Below are positions 40,120 to 48,815 of a stretch of DNA of 64,000 bases, piece by piece (the stretch's first letter is position 1; every line of letters begins with the position of its first letter). The translations under genes were made by a program, and so were the position numbers. This DNA is from 40CM-2-70-7 sp035631315 (GTDB taxonomy: Bacteria; Gemmatimonadota; Gemmatimonadetes; Gemmatimonadales; GWC2-71-9), in assembly GCA_035631315.1 (NCBI GenBank), contig DASQIZ010000069.1, forward strand, positions 66,355 through 130,354, given 5' to 3'. The notes beneath the pieces were generated by a model. That model searched no databases, was not told where the DNA came from, and saw only the letters and a program-made list of their open reading frames with translations.

Positions 40120-42207
40120 CTAGGCGAGGTTCGCAAAGCCGCGCGTCAATTCGCGCAGGTTGGTCGCCACCGTTTCGAGCTCCTTGGTCGCGCGCTCCAG
40201 ATCGGTGAGCCCGTCGGCCGCCTGCGTGGCCCGCGTGGCGGCGTCGTCCGCTTCTTCCCGGTTCTTCCAGGCGATCCCCGCCACCGCATTCATGCGCTCG
40301 CGCAGCCGGCCGAACGCCTGGTTCTGGTCCGACGCCGCCCCGGCGATCCGCTGCGCATGCTCGGTCGCGTCCGCCGTCGTCGCCACGATCCGGTCGAGCG
40401 CATCGAGCGCGCTGGACGACAGCTCCTCCACGCCTCCGACGTTCACCTGTCCGCGGCGCATCTGCTCGACGACCTCGCCCACCTGCCGGTGCACGTCGTC
40501 CACGAGCCCGCCGGCTTCCGCCGCCGCCGCCCCACTCTGCTCTGCGAGGTGCCGGATCTCCTCGGCCACCACCGCGAACCCCCTGCCGTGCTTTCCCGCC
40601 CGCGCCGCCTCGATGGCGGCGTTCAGGGCAAGGAGATTGGTCATGTCGGCCAGCTCACGGATGGAGGCGATGAAGCCCGTGATCCGGCGGCTCACTACGC
40701 CCAGCTCCTGGACCTTGCCCGAGCTTTCGCCCACAAAGGTCTTCAGCGCCACCAGCCGCTCGATGGCATCCTGGATGCGCTGCCGGTTCCGGGACGCGGT
40801 TTCGCTGGCCTCACTCGACGACTTGGCCGCCGCCGCTCCGTCCGAAGACACGCGCACCGAGACTTCGGACAAACTCGCCGTCGCCTCCAGTCCGCTCGCG
40901 ATCTCCGACTCTTCGCTCACCACGCCGCTGCGAATGGCGTGCGTCGCCGACGCCACCCCGCGCGCCGCTTCCCGGAGGGCGACGGCGGTCCGCGCCAGCG
41001 TCGCGAGCTCCGACGTCATCCGCTCGACGGTGTCGGCCAGGGGTCGCCGCAGGTCCGTGATGTGAATCGCCGTCGCGAGCTGCGTTCCGAAAGTCGAGAT
41101 GGTGACGACGTCCGCCTCGCGGTAGGCGCGCCGCTTGTGATGCTCGAGCTCGAGGGTGCCGATCACCTGTTCGCCGAACTTGAGGGGCACAATGACGAGC
41201 GAACGGACATTGTCGGGCGGATTGACGAGCCGCTGATCCCGGGTGACGTCGTCGATGACGATCGCCTCCCCCGTCCCCACCGCCTCGTCGCGCAACATCG
41301 CGATCCCGACATCGGGCGCACCGACGCCCCGTCCGGGACGCCCGAGGTCGCTCCGGTACGCCAGCTGCATCCCCTCTTCGGCGTGGCGGAAAATCCGGAA
41401 GTCCCCCCAATCAACCAGGCGGTGCGCCAGGCCTTCAATGCGCCGGAACGAGTCATCCAGACTCACGTTGGAGGTGATCACGGCCTCCATCGCGTGGATC
41501 TTATTGAGCTCCTCGGCCGAGATGGCTTCTTCGAGCATGCGCTTGAGCAGGAGACCGACCGCGCCCAGCACGGCGGCGACGAAGAGCCAGGAGATGGGAG
41601 GCCACTCCCGCACGACGCCCACCACGGTCGTGGTGGCGAAAAGCGTGGCACCGTACCCGATCAGCTCGTACCGGACGATGAGCAGCTTCTCGTCCTTCTC
41701 GAGCTTGCCCCGCAGTATGAGCGTGAAGTAGAAGAGCACCCGGCTGATCGCGAGGTACGACAGTGCGAAGAAGAACAGGGGCGGGATGCTCGCGGTGCTG
41801 AAGGCCGCCGTGACGTTGTCCGAGAGGTGCCGGATTTCGGCATAGACGCCGTAGGCCGCCACCAGAGAGATCACCTCGCGCCCCGCATTTACGAGCGCGA
41901 CGGGAATCGCCTTCCGCTGGAGCCCCCAGTCGGCGATCACGACGCCGAGGACCAGTCCCAGGCAGGTCACCGGCACACCCGACAGGAGGGCACCCGCCAG
42001 CGCCACCAGGGCGGTCTGTGTCAGATACGAGTACTTGGAGAGCGCGACGGGGCGGGCCCGCAGGGCGATGCACGCAACGACGATCACGGCGATCGCACCC
42101 GGCTGATGCACCCACCGGGGGTCGGCAGCGAGGACCACCAGCAGGAGCACCCCGCCCGCATACTGCAGCCCGCGGGCGTAGAAGCGGACCAGGCTCTCGA
42201 CGCTCAT
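40120..42207 (-). CDS. Methyl-accepting chemotaxis-like protein with multi-TM N-domain and GAF
   Basis: 695 aa. N-terminal integral membrane domain with about 7 helices (residues 12-235), then GAF (about 250-400), then a receptor signalling domain (about 430-690). Its hairpin tip 'RELADMTNLLALNAAIEAAR' + 'AGKHGRGFAVVAEEIRHLAE' is nearly canonical. There is no periplasmic ligand domain and no HAMP; sensing is presumably by the membrane helices or the GAF ligand. No CheA/CheW gene is close. The ATG overlaps the trpA stop (ATGA). The membrane domain is not one I can name; it resembles MASE-type sensor domains in layout only. Confidence 0.88.
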   Translation of the reverse strand: MSVESLVRFYARGLQYAGGVLLLVVLAADPRWVHQPGAIAVIVVACIALRARPVALSKYSYLTQTALVALAGALLSGVPVTCLGLVLGVVIADWGLQRKAIPVALVNAGREVISLVAAYGVYAEIRHLSDNVTAAFSTASIPPLFFFALSYLAISRVLFYFTLILRGKLEKDEKLLIVRYELIGYGATLFATTTVVGVVREWPPISWLFVAAVLGAVGLLLKRMLEEAISAEELNKIHAMEAVITSNVSLDDSFRRIEGLAHRLVDWGDFRIFRHAEEGMQLAYRSDLGRPGRGVGAPDVGIAMLRDEAVGTGEAIVIDDVTRDQRLVNPPDNVRSLVIVPLKFGEQVIGTLELEHHKRRAYREADVVTISTFGTQLATAIHITDLRRPLADTVERMTSELATLARTAVALREAARGVASATHAIRSGVVSEESEIASGLEATASLSEVSVRVSSDGAAAAKSSSEASETASRNRQRIQDAIERLVALKTFVGESSGKVQELGVVSRRITGFIASIRELADMTNLLALNAAIEAARAGKHGRGFAVVAEEIRHLAEQSGAAAAEAGGLVDDVHRQVGEVVEQMRRGQVNVGGVEELSSSALDALDRIVATTADATEHAQRIAGAASDQNQAFGRLRERMNAVAGIAWKNREEADDAATRATQAADGLTDLERATKELETVATNLRELTRGFANLA

Positions 42208-43001
42208 GCCGCCGGTCCCCGGACTCCGGCCGCAAGCTCTTTCACCAGGCGACTCACTCCGGACACGCCCTCGCGGCCGAGCACGTCGACGAGCGCGGTG
42301 CCGACCACGACGCCATCCGCCAGCTTCGCGGTCTCCCGCGCCTGCGCCGCCGTTCCGATGCCGAATCCCACGGCAACCGGCAGCTCGGTGGCCGCGCGCA
42401 CGCGCTTGACGTACTCAGGGAGACCCGGCGGGACACGGTCACGGGCGCCCGTGACACCCAGCCGGGAGATCAGATAGAGGAAGCCCGAGGCCCGCCGAAC
42501 CGCGCGCTCGACCCGGGCCTGCGGTGTGGTCGGCGCGATGAGCCGCACGAAGGCCAGCGGCCCCGCCGCCACCCGGTCCTCGAGATCGAGATCCGCACCG
42601 GCGGGCAGGTCGGTCAAGAGCACGCCCGCGACCCCGGCCTGCGCAGCATCCGTGAGAAACGCGTCGACACCGTAGGCCAGCACGGGGTTCAGGTACGTCA
42701 TCACCACCACCGGCACCGCCACCTTCGCCTCGGCGATGAGGTCGAGCGTGCGACGGACACTGACGCCCTGCCCGAGCGCGGCGTGCGTGGCGCGCTGAAT
42801 GACGGGGCCATCCGCCAATGGATCCGAGAACGGGAGGCCGACTTCGATGATGTCCGCACCGGCGGCGGCGGTCGCCACCAATGCCGCGACGAAATCCTTG
42901 GGAGTGGGAAAGCCCGCCGTGAGGTACGCGATCAGCGCGGCTCGGCCCTCGGCCTTTGTCTTCCGCCAGCATCCCGCGAGCTGGGTCCGCGAATCAGACA
43001 A
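42204..43001 (-). CDS. trpA: Tryptophan synthase alpha chain
   Basis: 265 aa from TTG 43001, preceded by AGGA at a 5-nt spacing and overlapping the end of the HD-GYP gene; this matches the normal TrpA length (about 268). 'ALIAYLTAGFP', 'GADIIEVGLPFSDPLADGPV' with catalytic Glu, and 'VLLTDLPAGADLD' with catalytic Asp are present, followed by 'FLYLISRLGVTGAR' and 'VAVGFGIGTAAQA'. It cleaves indole-3-glycerol phosphate and channels indole to TrpB. Unusually it is separated from trpB by two signalling genes. An upstream-extended frame inside the HD-GYP gene is not credible. Confidence 0.95.
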   Translation of the reverse strand: MSDSRTQLAGCWRKTKAEGRAALIAYLTAGFPTPKDFVAALVATAAAGADIIEVGLPFSDPLADGPVIQRATHAALGQGVSVRRTLDLIAEAKVAVPVVVMTYLNPVLAYGVDAFLTDAAQAGVAGVLLTDLPAGADLDLEDRVAAGPLAFVRLIAPTTPQARVERAVRRASGFLYLISRLGVTGARDRVPPGLPEYVKRVRAATELPVAVGFGIGTAAQARETAKLADGVVVGTALVDVLGREGVSGVSRLVKELAAGVRGPAA

Positions 43002-44478
43002 AGTATTCCTGGACCTTGATGCCGTACTTGAGCGGGTCGGTGACTTTGATGATCGATCGCGGATACGCGCCGTTTTCCTGCAGGGCCAAGTCCGCGAGGA
43101 ATCCGGGGTGCAACAGACCACCGTCGGGTGCCGTGACCACCCGGACGATGGGCCGGTGCACGTGCGCCGTGTCCGAGTTGGCCGCATGGACGATGGCCAC
43201 TTCGTAGGTGTCGAGAATGACGCAGGTGCCCACCGGGTAAATGCCGATGAGGTTGATGAAGGCTTTCACCACCGTGGGGTCGTACCCGCGCCGCGGATTC
43301 TCCCACATCTCCTTGAGCACCTGGTCGGGCTGAATCGGCGTCGTCTGGTACGCGCGCCGGCTGGTGGCCGCGTCAAAGCCGTCCGCCACCGCCACGATCT
43401 TCGAATAGATGGAAAGCGCGCGCGGCCTGATCGACTTGGGATAGCCGGTCAGGTCGTTCTTCATGTGGTGCTCGTAGGCGGCGATCATGCCCCGGTACGG
43501 GATTTCGCCGTATCCGCGGAGCCCGAAGAGCGTCAGTACGCCGAGCCAGGGGTGCGCCTGCATGATGCGCCACTCATCGTCGGTGAGGCCCCCTTCTTTA
43601 TTGAGCACCTCGAGGGGGACGCGCGACTTCCCGACGTCATGGAACAGGGCGGACATGCCCACGTCGTACAGCTGGACCTTGCTGAGTCCGAGCTTCCGGC
43701 CCAGCGCCACCGAGAAAATGCAGACGTTCACCGAGTGTGTGAACGTGTACTCGTCGTAGTCCCGGAGCGTCGTCAGGCCCATCAGCGATGATTCGTTGTT
43801 CAGGACCTGGTCCACGATGGCCTGCACCGCGCGCTTCACCTTCTTCACGTTGGCGGTCCGGCCCATGCGGATGCTGTTGATCACTTCCTTCGTCACCGCC
43901 ACCGACCGCGCGTACGTCCGCTTGGCCGCTTCCTTCTGCTTCTCGACGTCTTCCGCGTCGTCATCGGTGTCGAGGGGTGGCTCGACATCGATCAGGTTCA
44001 CGCCGGAGTCGTCGAGCTTCTGACTCAGCTCGTGGACCTTGTTCGGATCCGCTTCCCGCGCCGCATAGGCGAGGAGGAGCGAGACGAAGATCTGGAGCTG
44101 CTTGCGGTCGACCCCCGGCAGTACCCGGACCGCCCCGATGCCGCTCTGGCGGAACACGCCCAGGATGTGGGAGAACGATGCGTAGTTGTCGAGGTCCAGG
44201 CGCAGCCGCGTCGAGTTCACGAAGATGAACTCCCCTTGGAGCCGGACCTCGAGCTCGTTCTCGACATTGAGCAGCGCTTTGGTCGACGCGGCGAGCTCGT
44301 CGAGCGCCTTCTGCACCTGTGCATTCTCGATCGGGTAGAGCTTCAGGGACCGGAAGGCCGTGTACAGGACGACCAGGAACTCGCGTCCCGCATGACGCAG
44401 GAACGCATCGGATGCCTGGCTCTCCGCCGAGATGGTGGCGCGGCGCGGGGCCGGCGTGGGCGAGCGGCCGTCGGTCAT
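42994..44478 (-). CDS. HD-GYP-type phosphodiesterase with novel N-terminal domain
   Basis: 494 aa. C-terminal HD-GYP domain at about 255-430: 'TFTHSVNVCIFSVALGRKLG', 'GMSALFHDVGKSRVPLEVLN', 'IVAVADGFDAATSRRAYQ'. The second motif, usually HHExxDGxGYP, is 'HHMKNDLTGYP' (Glu to Met and Gly to Leu), with the His pair and GYP kept, so c-di-GMP or related hydrolysis remains plausible. Residues ~35-140 form a separate domain ('FRSLKLYPIENAQVQKALDE', then 'GVDRKQLQIFVSLLLAY') that aligns with the N-terminus of the HEAT protein just upstream. A linker rich in Asp/Glu/Lys follows. ATGA overlap with the HEAT gene; the trpA start lies in its last codons. Confidence 0.88.
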   Translation of the reverse strand: MTDGRSPTPAPRRATISAESQASDAFLRHAGREFLVVLYTAFRSLKLYPIENAQVQKALDELAASTKALLNVENELEVRLQGEFIFVNSTRLRLDLDNYASFSHILGVFRQSGIGAVRVLPGVDRKQLQIFVSLLLAYAAREADPNKVHELSQKLDDSGVNLIDVEPPLDTDDDAEDVEKQKEAAKRTYARSVAVTKEVINSIRMGRTANVKKVKRAVQAIVDQVLNNESSLMGLTTLRDYDEYTFTHSVNVCIFSVALGRKLGLSKVQLYDVGMSALFHDVGKSRVPLEVLNKEGGLTDDEWRIMQAHPWLGVLTLFGLRGYGEIPYRGMIAAYEHHMKNDLTGYPKSIRPRALSIYSKIVAVADGFDAATSRRAYQTTPIQPDQVLKEMWENPRRGYDPTVVKAFINLIGIYPVGTCVILDTYEVAIVHAANSDTAHVHRPIVRVVTAPDGGLLHPGFLADLALQENGAYPRSIIKVTDPLKYGIKVQEYFV

Positions 44479-46139
44479 ACGCCGAGCTCGCGGAGGGCCC
44501 GGCTCACGGCATTGCGCACGAGCGCTTCTTTGTCGTCCTTCGCGCGTTCGAGCACGTTGCGGGATTCCGGTGTCTTGATCTTGCCCAGCGCCATGGCCGC
44601 GCAGGCGCGCGTCTCAGGCCCTTCCCCGCGACCGAGGAGTGTGGGCCGCGAGAGGAGCATTCGGGACAGCGGCGTGACCCCGGCAGCGCCCGCCATCGCG
44701 CCGTAGGCTTCAAAGAACGCCATCTTCTCCGTCAGATCCGAGTCCTTCAGCTTGGAGCCATTGACGGCGGTATCGATCTGCTTGAAGGCGTTCCGATGTC
44801 CCTTGGCCGCCAGGAACTTCACGCCGGCGATGCGTACGTCGCGATCGGCGTCGTCGATGGCGCGCTCCATCACGCGCATCGCGGAGGGGCTGCCGATCGC
44901 GGTGAGCGCTTCGACCACCGCGAGCTTCAGCGGACGTTCGCCGATTTCGAGCAGGCGTCCCATGCCGTCCGGCGCTCCTGCGAGCTTCAGCCGTCCCGCG
45001 AGCTTCACCATCTCGAGCTGGGTGTCGCCATCCTCGGACGCGAGGGCCTTGAGGACCTCGCCGGCGTTCGCCTGCGCGAGCTGCTCGGCCGACGCCACCA
45101 CGAGGCCCTTGACGCGCTCGTTCGACAGCCGCGGTACCCAGCCCATCAGCGTGATGAGTGCCTCGGGTCGCAGCTGCTGGAAGAGTCCCGACAACTCGTC
45201 TTCCGTGGGATGCACCGTCGCTTCATCGAGCGACTGGAGGAGCTGCGAGAGGGCTTCCGGCTGCGAGAGCCGCTGCGGCAACGCCTCGAGCGACTGCTTG
45301 TGCTCCGCGATCAGCTCACGGGCACGCTGCAAGATCACGCGCGTCTCTCGCAGGATGTAGGCGACCGACCGGAAGTCCCCCGCGCCCAGCAAGTACGGAA
45401 TCAGGTTCTCCAGGATCGAGATCAACTCGGCGCGGACCGTCCCGTACGTCTGGAGCTCGAGCAGATCGAACAGCATCGCAATCACGTTCCCGCGGAGATC
45501 CTGGGAGTACTCCCGGTCGACCTCCGAGTGGATGTAGGCGATTTCCTTTTCGTCCAGGAAGTAGAGCGTGGTGTCGAAGTCCTCGGTCGACACCATTCCC
45601 TTGGGGCGTGGGGGCGCTTCTTCGTGGGCGTACTGAACGACATCGCTCTTGGTCACCTCGGGGATCGGCTCCCCGGCCTCGATGGGCACCGCGTTCTCGC
45701 TCAGGAGCTCGCGGAAGGTGTGCGCGATGAACTGGAAATCCTGCTCCCAGAGCAGGGTCAGCATATCGTCCGCCGCATCGGCTTGCAGCGTGCGGGCCTG
45801 ATGCAGAATGCGGAGAAACTTGGGCAGCTCGTCCGACTCGACGCCCTGCTTGAACGTCAACGAGCGGAGTCCGTCCTTATAGAGGAGCCAGGCGAAGCTC
45901 TCACTCTTGCTGTCGTTGGAGTAGACGACCTCGTCTTCCCACTTCAGCTCGCCTTCGGTGATTTGCAGCTGAACCTCTTCGACGGTCTGGAAGACCTGGC
46001 GGAAGCCCGCGCGCACGTTGTCCACCGCGCGCTGATAGACCGGGTTGTTGGGGAGATAGAGCTGAGTCGCCCGAACGCCCTTGGTCATGAGACTCAAGAG
46101 CTCGGTAATCTGAGACGGCGGAAGGGCCAGCTCGTCCAC
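44475..46139 (-). CDS. HEAT-repeat protein sharing an N-domain with the HD-GYP neighbour
   Basis: 554 aa from GTG 46139, 11 nt after trpB. The C-terminal half is alpha-helical HEAT/PBS-type repeats ('LKLAVVEALTAIGSPSAMRV', 'DRDVRIAGVKFLAAKGHR', 'ETRACAAMALGKIKTPESRN', 'KEALVRNAVSRALREL'). Residues ~18-120 ('RATQLYLPNNPVYQRAVDNV' ... 'GVESDELPKFLRILHQA') line up with the N-terminal domain of the HD-GYP protein. No catalytic motifs are visible; a scaffold or regulator of the HD-GYP enzyme is the natural guess. ATGA overlap with the HD-GYP gene makes co-translation likely. Confidence 0.82.
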   Translation of the reverse strand: MDELALPPSQITELLSLMTKGVRATQLYLPNNPVYQRAVDNVRAGFRQVFQTVEEVQLQITEGELKWEDEVVYSNDSKSESFAWLLYKDGLRSLTFKQGVESDELPKFLRILHQARTLQADAADDMLTLLWEQDFQFIAHTFRELLSENAVPIEAGEPIPEVTKSDVVQYAHEEAPPRPKGMVSTEDFDTTLYFLDEKEIAYIHSEVDREYSQDLRGNVIAMLFDLLELQTYGTVRAELISILENLIPYLLGAGDFRSVAYILRETRVILQRARELIAEHKQSLEALPQRLSQPEALSQLLQSLDEATVHPTEDELSGLFQQLRPEALITLMGWVPRLSNERVKGLVVASAEQLAQANAGEVLKALASEDGDTQLEMVKLAGRLKLAGAPDGMGRLLEIGERPLKLAVVEALTAIGSPSAMRVMERAIDDADRDVRIAGVKFLAAKGHRNAFKQIDTAVNGSKLKDSDLTEKMAFFEAYGAMAGAAGVTPLSRMLLSRPTLLGRGEGPETRACAAMALGKIKTPESRNVLERAKDDKEALVRNAVSRALRELGV

Positions 46140-46150
46140 GGGCGCGTTCG

Positions 46151-47344
46151 TCAGAGCGAGGCTCCGGTCACGTCGGCCACCCAGGCGACGTCCTTGTCGC
46201 CCCGGCCGCTCAGGTTGATCAGGACCACGTCCCCCGGCCCCCACGCCCCCGCCCCGCGATGGCCGAGCACCCAGGCCACGGCATGAGCGCTTTCCAGCGC
46301 CGGCACGATTCCCTCCAGCCGGCTCATCTCCTTGAAGGCGTCGAGAGCCTCTTGGTCAGTCACCGCATGATACAATACCCGACCGGTGTCCTTGAGGTAA
46401 GCGTGTTCGGGCCCGACGCCGGGATAGTCGAGTCCTGCAGACACCGAGTGCGCGGGCTGCACCTGACCGTCGGAATCTTGCAACAGGTAGCTGAGGGAGC
46501 CGTGGAAGACCCCGGGCCGGCCTCTCGACAAGGAAGCAGCATGGCGGTCCCCCGACAGTCCCTCGCCTGCGGCTTCGACCCCCACCAGGCGGACCCCCTC
46601 GTCCCGGCGGAAACCCTCGAAGATCCCCATCGCATTCGAGCCCCCGCCGACGCACGCGACCACGGTGTGCGGCAAGCGGCCAAACCGCCTGAGCGCCTGC
46701 TCCCGGGCCTCCTGCCCGATGACCGCCTGGAAGTCCCGGACCATGCGCGGGAACGGATCGGGTCCGACCACCGATCCGATGATGTAGTGGGTCGTATCCA
46801 CGTTGGTGACCCAATCGCGCAGGGCCTCGTTCGTTGCGTCCTTGAGCGTCCTGGTTCCGGAGGTCACCGGCACCACCGTCGCGCCCAGCAGCCCCATTCG
46901 GTAGACGTTGAGCCGCTGACGCCGGGTGTCCTCTTCCCCCATGTAGACGACGCACTCGAGACCGAATTTCGCGCACACCGTGGCCGTCGCAACGCCGTGC
47001 TGCCCGGCTCCCGTCTCGGCAATGATCCGCCGCTTCCCCATCCGGAGCGCGAGCAGGACCTGACCCAGCGTGTTGTTGATCTTGTGAGCACCGGTGTGGT
47101 TCAGATCTTCCCGCTTGCACGCGATGCGAACACCGTTGCCCACCGCCTCCGAGATTCTCGTGAGATCGGTGATCGGAGTCGGCCGTCCGACGTAGTCCCG
47201 GAGAAGCTGGCCGAGCTCCTCCCAGAATGTCTTGTCTTCCCGCGCGCCGTCGTAGATGCGCGCGAGCTCCTCGAGCGCTGCCATGAGCGTCTCGGGGACG
47301 TAACGCCCTCCGTACGGACCAAAGCGCCCCGCAGCCTCGGTCAC
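46151..47344 (-). CDS. trpB: Tryptophan synthase beta chain
   Basis: 397 aa, PLP-dependent. Condenses indole with serine. The N-terminal 'RFGPYGGRYVPETLMAALEE', the PLP lysine in 'REDLNHTGAHKINNTLGQVL', 'AETGAGQHGVATATVCAKFG', 'ACVGGGSNAMGIFEGF' (phosphate loop) and 'HSVSAGLDYPGVGPEHAYL' identify the standard TrpB1 that pairs with TrpA. ATGA overlap with trpC upstream. Confidence 0.97.
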   Translation of the reverse strand: MTEAAGRFGPYGGRYVPETLMAALEELARIYDGAREDKTFWEELGQLLRDYVGRPTPITDLTRISEAVGNGVRIACKREDLNHTGAHKINNTLGQVLLALRMGKRRIIAETGAGQHGVATATVCAKFGLECVVYMGEEDTRRQRLNVYRMGLLGATVVPVTSGTRTLKDATNEALRDWVTNVDTTHYIIGSVVGPDPFPRMVRDFQAVIGQEAREQALRRFGRLPHTVVACVGGGSNAMGIFEGFRRDEGVRLVGVEAAGEGLSGDRHAASLSRGRPGVFHGSLSYLLQDSDGQVQPAHSVSAGLDYPGVGPEHAYLKDTGRVLYHAVTDQEALDAFKEMSRLEGIVPALESAHAVAWVLGHRGAGAWGPGDVVLINLSGRGDKDVAWVADVTGASL

Positions 47345-48132
47345 CGCGGCCGCCTCGTCACCCCACTCAGGGCCCGCACCGCCGCGCCAGGGTCCTCGGC
47401 CCGTGCGACCGCGCCGCCGACCAGCACCAGATCGGCCCCCGCGGAGGCAGCTCGTTCCACGGCGCCGCGTTCCTCGATCCCGCTCTCCGTCACTGCCAGA
47501 ATCCCCCTTGGTACGGCCGGAATGAGCTCTTCTGCCACCCGCAGATCCGTTACGAACGTGCTCAGATCCCGATTGTTGATCCCCACCGCCGTCGGCGACA
47601 CCGCGAGCGCCCGGTCCAGCTCCCGCTGATCGTGCGCCTCCACGAGCGTCGCCAGTCCCAACCCCTTCGCCACCTTCGCCAATCGGCTGAGCTCTTCGTC
47701 CGAGAGTGCCCGCACGATCAATAGTACGAGGGCCGCGCCCGCCGCCCGGGCTTCCAGGAGCTGAAGCTCGTGGATGATGAAGTCCTTCCGCAGGGCCGGA
47801 ATCGAAATCGCCCGGGTGACGCGCTCCAGATCATCGAGTGAGCCCCCGAAATGTGCTTCCTCGGTCAGCACCGAGACGGCCACGGCCCCGCCTGCCTGGT
47901 AGGCGGTGGCATGGCGGACCGGGTCGAGGTCAGGCCGGATATCCCCTGCCGACGGCGAGCGCCGTTTGACTTCGGCGATCACCCCCACCGTTTTCCCAAC
48001 CACCCCCGGTCCAAAAGCCGGAGAAGCCGATGCCGCGGCCGCCCGCCGCTCCAGCTCCGACCGGCGCCCCCGGAGGGATTCCACCCGGGAACGGGTGAGG
48101 GCGAGGATGGCGTCAATGCTGGCTTTCGGCAT
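47341..48132 (-). CDS. trpC: Indole-3-glycerol phosphate synthase
   Basis: 263 aa. 'VIAEVKRRSPSAGDI' with catalytic Lys, 'AVSVLTEEAHFGGSLDDLER', 'PALRKDFIIHELQLLEARAA' and 'AVGINNRDLSTFVTDL' are canonical IGPS motifs; the protein closes the indole ring from CdRP. Its ATG is 59 nt from the lexA start on the other strand, so trpC and lexA promoters must overlap or interleave. No trpF follows; that step must be encoded elsewhere. Confidence 0.96.
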   Translation of the reverse strand: MPKASIDAILALTRSRVESLRGRRSELERRAAAASASPAFGPGVVGKTVGVIAEVKRRSPSAGDIRPDLDPVRHATAYQAGGAVAVSVLTEEAHFGGSLDDLERVTRAISIPALRKDFIIHELQLLEARAAGAALVLLIVRALSDEELSRLAKVAKGLGLATLVEAHDQRELDRALAVSPTAVGINNRDLSTFVTDLRVAEELIPAVPRGILAVTESGIEERGAVERAASAGADLVLVGGAVARAEDPGAAVRALSGVTRRPR

Positions 48133-48134
48133 GC

Positions 48135-48162
48135 TTGCTTTCGGTCGATATTCGGGTAGATT
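48135..48162 (+). promoter_or_regulatory. lexA promoter in the 59-nt trpC-lexA gap
   Basis: TTGCTT (48135-48140), a 16-nt spacer and TAGATT (48157-48162) predict transcription from about 48169, leaving a ~22-nt leader with GGGAG 7 nt before the GTG at 48192. Confidence 0.45.
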
Positions 48163-48169
48163 CGATTCG
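48150..48169. promoter_or_regulatory. Candidate LexA operator: ATTCG direct repeats
   Basis: Three ATTCG units start at 48150, 48160 and 48165, i.e. one helical turn and then half a turn apart, and they span the -10 box of lexA. Neither the CTGT-N8-ACAG box nor the GAAC-N4-GTTC box nor the alpha-proteobacterial GTTC-N7-GTTC box is present in this gap. The ATTCG array is the only repeated element; its use as operator is a guess. Confidence 0.3.
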
Positions 48170-48191
48170 GCTTCTTTTCGGGAGCGAAGCA

Positions 48192-48815
48192 GTGCCTCTC
48201 ACCCGGCGACAGCACGAAATCCTGGACTACCTGCGCGACCACATCGACGACAAGGGGTACGCCCCTTCCTTCGAAGAAATCGCCGAGCGGTTCGAATTCC
48301 AGTCCCTGGCCACGGTGCATGAGCACCTGACCAACCTCGAGCGCAAAGGCTACATCCGGCGCACCCACAACGAGAGCCGGGCGATCGAGATCGTGCCCCC
48401 GAAGGGTCAGACCGGGGCCACCGAGCTCCCCCTCCTGGGTCTCGTCGCAGCCGGTGCGCCCATCGAGGCGCTCACCGAGAACGAGACCTTCTCGGTCCCC
48501 GACGAGCTGCTGCCCCGCCGGGGCCGGAGCTACGTCCTGCGGGTCCGCGGGTCGTCCATGATCGACGAACACATCAAGGACGGGGACTACATCGTGGTCC
48601 AGGAGCGGAACCAGGCCGACAACGGCGAGACCGTCGTGGCACTCCTGAACGGGGGCACCTCCGCCGGCGGGGGCGCCACCGTCAAGAAGTACTATCGCGA
48701 GCCGGGCGGGTGGATCAGGCTGCAGCCCGCGAACGCCGAGCTCTCCCCCATGCGGGTCAACGAGCGCGACGTGATGGTCCAGGGCGTCGTCGTGGGTGTC
48801 ATCCGAAAATACTGA
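48192..48815 (+). CDS. lexA: SOS repressor LexA
   Basis: 207 aa from GTG 48192. Winged-helix DNA-binding domain at residues 1-65 ('LTRRQHEILDYLRDHI', 'APSFEEIAERFEFQSLATVH'). Autocleavage site Ala87-Gly88 ('LGLVAAGAPIEA'); catalytic Ser122 ('RGSSMIDEHIKDGD') and Lys165 ('ATVKKYYRE'). A 4-5 residue Gly/Ser insert ('GGTSAGGG') precedes the Lys strand. The recognition helix does not match E. coli LexA ('AATVHEHL'-like rather than the E. coli pattern), consistent with a different operator. A terminator for this gene lies inside trpD. No imuA/imuB/dnaE2 genes follow. Confidence 0.95.
   Translation: MPLTRRQHEILDYLRDHIDDKGYAPSFEEIAERFEFQSLATVHEHLTNLERKGYIRRTHNESRAIEIVPPKGQTGATELPLLGLVAAGAPIEALTENETFSVPDELLPRRGRSYVLRVRGSSMIDEHIKDGDYIVVQERNQADNGETVVALLNGGTSAGGGATVKKYYREPGGWIRLQPANAELSPMRVNERDVMVQGVVVGVIRKY

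Noticed and set aside
39670..42477. A 935-codon plus-strand open frame opposite folK and the chemoreceptor gene
   Set aside because: It is antisense to well-supported genes and reads as low-complexity Arg/His/Pro sequence, as expected from GC-rich DNA.
48133..48191. Canonical LexA boxes
   Set aside because: No CTGT-N8-ACAG, GAAC-N4-GTTC or GTTC-N7-GTTC sequence was found in the gap; only ATTCG repeats remain as a candidate.
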